NCBI RefSeq assembly: GCF_001423425.1
Contig: NZ_LMNX01000005.1
Location: forward strand, 173,676-237,675
Direction of reading: 5' to 3'
From: Rhizobium sp. Leaf306
GTDB lineage: Bacteria; Pseudomonadota; Alphaproteobacteria; Rhizobiales; Rhizobiaceae
Length of the DNA: 64,000 nucleotides
Shown: piece after piece, positions 61,731 through 64,000 of the stretch
Layout: every line of letters begins with the position of its first letter
Position numbering within the stretch: position 1 is the first letter of the stretch
Notes under the pieces: model-generated
Databases searched by the model: none
Seen by the model: only the letters and a program-made list of their open reading frames with translations
What the model was told of the DNA's origin: nothing
Translations under genes and position numbers: made by a program

Positions 61731-62993
61731 ATGACGGATATGCAGACGATCGAGACCCAGACGATCGAGACCCAGACGATCGAAACCCAGAAGATCGAAA
61801 CCCAGTGTGTCATCGCCGGGGCAGGGCCGGCGGGCCTGATGCTGGGCTTTCTTCTGGCGCGGGCCGGCGTCGATGTGGTCGTGCTCGAAAAGCACGCGGA
61901 TTTCCTGCGCGATTTCCGTGGCGATACCATCCATCCCTCGACGCTGGAAGTGATCACAGAGCTCGGCCTGATCAACGACTTTCTGGCACTGCCGCACACA
62001 AGGGCGCCAAAGCTTTCCGCGCAGATGGGCGGCGAGACGATCACCATGGCGGATTTCTCCCGCCTGCCGGTCAAGAACCGTTTCATCGCCTTCATGCCGC
62101 AATGGGATTTTTTGAATTTCATGGCAAGGCAGGCGCAAAGCTATCCCAATTTCAAGCTGATCATGGATGCCAAGGTAACCGGGCTCATCGAGGAGAAGGA
62201 CGCAATTGCCGGCCTCTGCGTCGAAACGCCGGATGGTCCGCTGACCATCCGCTCGCAACTCGTCGTCGGGGCCGATGGCCGCAATTCCATCATCCGGGAC
62301 AAGGCCGGCCTCACCGTCGAAAGCTTCGGAGAGCCGAGCGAAGTCCTGTGGATGAAGCTTTCCAAGCAGAAGGATGATCCGAACGAGGTGATGGGGCATG
62401 CCGGTCCAAGCCAGGGTCTGGTGCTGATCGACCGGGGTGACTACTGGCAATGCGGCTATGTGGTCCGTCGCACGACCTATGCAGACATCCGCGAAAAAGG
62501 CATTGAGGCTTTTCGTCAGCGAGTGGTGGATGTTTCGCCGCTTCCGGCCGCGCGGATGGAGGAGATCTCCTCCTTCGACGACGTCAGCCTTTTGACCGTG
62601 CGGATCGACCGGCTGACACAATGGTGGCGCAGCGGCCTGATCTGCATCGGCGATGCGGCGCATGCGATGTCGCCGATCGGCGGCGTTGGCGTCAACCTTG
62701 CCATCCAGGATGCGGTGGCGGCGGCAAACATTCTGGCAAAGCCGCTGCGGGAAAACAGGCTCTCGGATGCGCATCTCGCGGCCGTGGAAAAGCGCCGCAG
62801 CTTTCCGACGCGCGCCACGCAGAAACTGCAGCTGATGATGCGCTCGAGCCGGCGCAGCGATGAGGGCGATGCGCAAAAACGCAAAGGCCCGCCCGCCTTT
62901 ATCCGCGGCATCGCCCGCTTTCCGCTTCTCGCCCATCTCTCGGGACGACTGATGGGCCTTGGCTTCCGTATGGAGCATGTCCGCAAGACCTGA
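61731..62993 (+). CDS. FAD-dependent monooxygenase/oxidoreductase
   Basis: 420 residues, PheA/TfdB-type group A flavoprotein monooxygenase. FAD motifs are GAGPAGLMLGF (30-40), the second dinucleotide block VVGADGRNSIIR, and GDAAHAMSPIGGVGVNLAIQDAVAAANIL. The substrate is unknown. The N-terminus has four 15-bp tandem repeats (TIETQ x4), which lengthens it beyond the usual family start; an alternative start past the repeat is not obvious. Divergent from dxr. Confidence 0.88.
   Translation: MTDMQTIETQTIETQTIETQKIETQCVIAGAGPAGLMLGFLLARAGVDVVVLEKHADFLRDFRGDTIHPSTLEVITELGLINDFLALPHTRAPKLSAQMGGETITMADFSRLPVKNRFIAFMPQWDFLNFMARQAQSYPNFKLIMDAKVTGLIEEKDAIAGLCVETPDGPLTIRSQLVVGADGRNSIIRDKAGLTVESFGEPSEVLWMKLSKQKDDPNEVMGHAGPSQGLVLIDRGDYWQCGYVVRRTTYADIREKGIEAFRQRVVDVSPLPAARMEEISSFDDVSLLTVRIDRLTQWWRSGLICIGDAAHAMSPIGGVGVNLAIQDAVAAANILAKPLRENRLSDAHLAAVEKRRSFPTRATQKLQLMMRSSRRSDEGDAQKRKGPPAFIRGIARFPLLAHLSGRLMGLGFRMEHVRKT
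61743..61802 (+). repeat. 15-bp tandem repeat within the monooxygenase gene
   Basis: Four copies of CAGACGATCGAGACC (the third and fourth with one and two substitutions), encoding QTIET repeated. In-frame, so slippage changes protein length by five residues. Confidence 0.9.
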
Positions 62994-63141
62994 ACCGTTT
63001 GCCGTGGGTTTTCAGATCGACGAGGTCGGCGCAGCGGGTAAAGCGCAACTTTGAGGCGCCTCAAAATGCCACCAGTATTCCTGCCCGCAACCTTTCCAGG
63101 TATCTCCCGTTGTGAAAGGGTTCCACGAACGGGGTGATGCG

Positions 63142-63678
63142 ATGCTGATGTTCGGACGAATGCTGACGATGGCTGCAGCGATACTGGGCGGCCTCTTTTT
63201 CTCTCAGGCGCCCGAGTTTGCCCAGCAATACCGCCAGCGCATCGGCGGCGCGCTCGATGAGCTGAAGGTGATGATCACCCAGTTCGACACCCAGGCCAAC
63301 CACCACGGTCTTGGCCGGCAAGAAGCGCTCAACGTCTATTCGAGCTCGCCGGAAACCTTCCTGCGCGACCAAGGCGACACGATGCGCGGCATCTTTCAGC
63401 GTTACGAGACTTTGCTGACGCAGCAGGATGAACTGATCAAGGCCTCGCTGCCGATCAAGCCATTCGTGGTGATGCGCAACGCCGACCCAATGACCTTCAC
63501 CAATACCTGGCGCGACTACGTGCCGGCGGTGCCGATCGACGCCGCAGGCCTCATCTGGGCCGGCGGCGGCTTCTTCGCCGGCTGGCTGCTCGCCGGCATT
63601 CTCGGTTTTGTGCTCAAGGGGGCGACCCGCCCATTTCGCACAAACCGCGGCAGCAAGCAGGCCACGCCGCAAGTATAG
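63142..63678 (+). CDS. DUF2937 family membrane protein
   Basis: About 178 residues with a membrane segment at each end (MLMFGRMLTMAAAILGGLFFSQAPEFAQQY..., then GLIWAGGGFFAGWLLAGILGFVL) around a soluble helical middle; the SQAPEFAQQYRQRIGGALDEL block is typical of DUF2937. Function unknown. The ATG at 63142 follows ACGGGG; a GTG ten codons upstream (63112) is possible. It lies 148 bases after the monooxygenase. Confidence 0.85.
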   Translation: MLMFGRMLTMAAAILGGLFFSQAPEFAQQYRQRIGGALDELKVMITQFDTQANHHGLGRQEALNVYSSSPETFLRDQGDTMRGIFQRYETLLTQQDELIKASLPIKPFVVMRNADPMTFTNTWRDYVPAVPIDAAGLIWAGGGFFAGWLLAGILGFVLKGATRPFRTNRGSKQATPQV

Positions 63679-64000
63679 ACGAGGAGGGTGCGGAATTGGT
63701 GATCCCGAATGGACGGCGAGATCTCCGAGAACGTAATCCCGGGAACACGGAGTTTTCGTAGGGAGAAACGCGACATCCTTCCGAAAGCGCGCGTTCTCAG
63801 CTAGGGGAGCGGCCTTCGGGAAATGAAAGGCGTGGCGCAATATGTAGACATCGTACACTGGTATAAGAGTTTGACCTGTTGGCGCTACACGTTGGCCAAT
63901 TACAATTGGAACCAGCACCGGACGATGATGTTCCGGACAAAGACGAAGCGCATTCCGGAGGAGGTCGTCATGACGGTCGTGCGAATGGGTGGTTGCCTCT
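63679..64000. other. Unassigned end of window with a possible partial gene
   Basis: 322 bases with no gene that can be called firmly. A + strand frame is open from an ATG at 63823 to the window end, and within it an ATG at 63970 is preceded by GGAGGAGG at ideal spacing (MTVVRMGGCL...). A gene may therefore start at 63970 and run off the window. The region is less GC-rich (TATGTAGACATCGTACACTGGTATAAG) than the genes. Confidence 0.3.

Overview
The window is a high-GC stretch of alphaproteobacterial chromosome that looks like core genome of the family Rhizobiaceae (Agrobacterium/Rhizobium/Neorhizobium type). Three things point there: gene order (hemC-hemD-mitofilin-hemY divergent from tsaD-gpsA; sdhCDAB near mdh-sucCD-sucAB-lpd; atpHAGDC without the F0 genes), the single-step ALA synthase HemA (C4 pathway), and strong protein-level resemblance to rhizobial families. 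This is judged from the sequences by eye; no database search was run.

Layout. 1-2.9 kb: 3' end of typA, a GNAT acetyltransferase, ppa, yggT. 3-5.6 kb: an MFS transporter, then genes on the minus strand that trail the heme operon (class I glutamine amidotransferase, TerB-like protein). 5.6-10.3 kb: hemC-hemD-mic60-hemY on the minus strand. 10.4-13.9 kb: tsaD, gpsA, a YciI-like protein, an EVE-domain protein and a METTL20-type (ETF-beta lysine) methyltransferase. 14.7-29.8 kb: a TCA-cycle super-locus with sdhCDAB, an Omp19/Inh-type lipoprotein, zapE, mdh, sucC, sucD, sucA, sucB, a MAPEG protein and lpd. 29.8-36.8 kb: TraB/GumN protein, XerC, an acyltransferase, a lipoprotein, PriA, a small membrane protein. 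37.0-42.0 kb: atpHAGDC (F1 part of ATP synthase). 42.0-49.0 kb is the most accessory-looking part: a LysR regulator divergent from an iron alcohol dehydrogenase, an aldehyde dehydrogenase and an acid-sugar-dehydratase-like enolase-superfamily enzyme, then a second LysR gene followed by fdhD. 49.0-51.5 kb: a soluble double-PAS chemoreceptor and cheW. 51.7-58.2 kb: tamB and tamA. 58.4-63.7 kb: a glycine-zipper lipoprotein, hemA, dxr, an FAD monooxygenase and a DUF2937 protein. The last 300 bp hold no gene that can be called with confidence.

How the parts fit. The window carries much of aerobic energy metabolism: five TCA-cycle activities, complex II, the F1 ATPase and two heme loci (hemA; hemCD with hemY). 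The likely ETF-beta methyltransferase and the envelope/crista-type protein Mic60 fit the same respiratory theme. No rRNA, tRNA, CRISPR array, prophage or insertion sequence was recognised. The best non-coding signals are a long structured leader before sucA, perfect inverted repeats before sdhC, an inverted repeat before mdh, and a 17-bp palindromic LysR operator between the divergent regulator and alcohol dehydrogenase genes.
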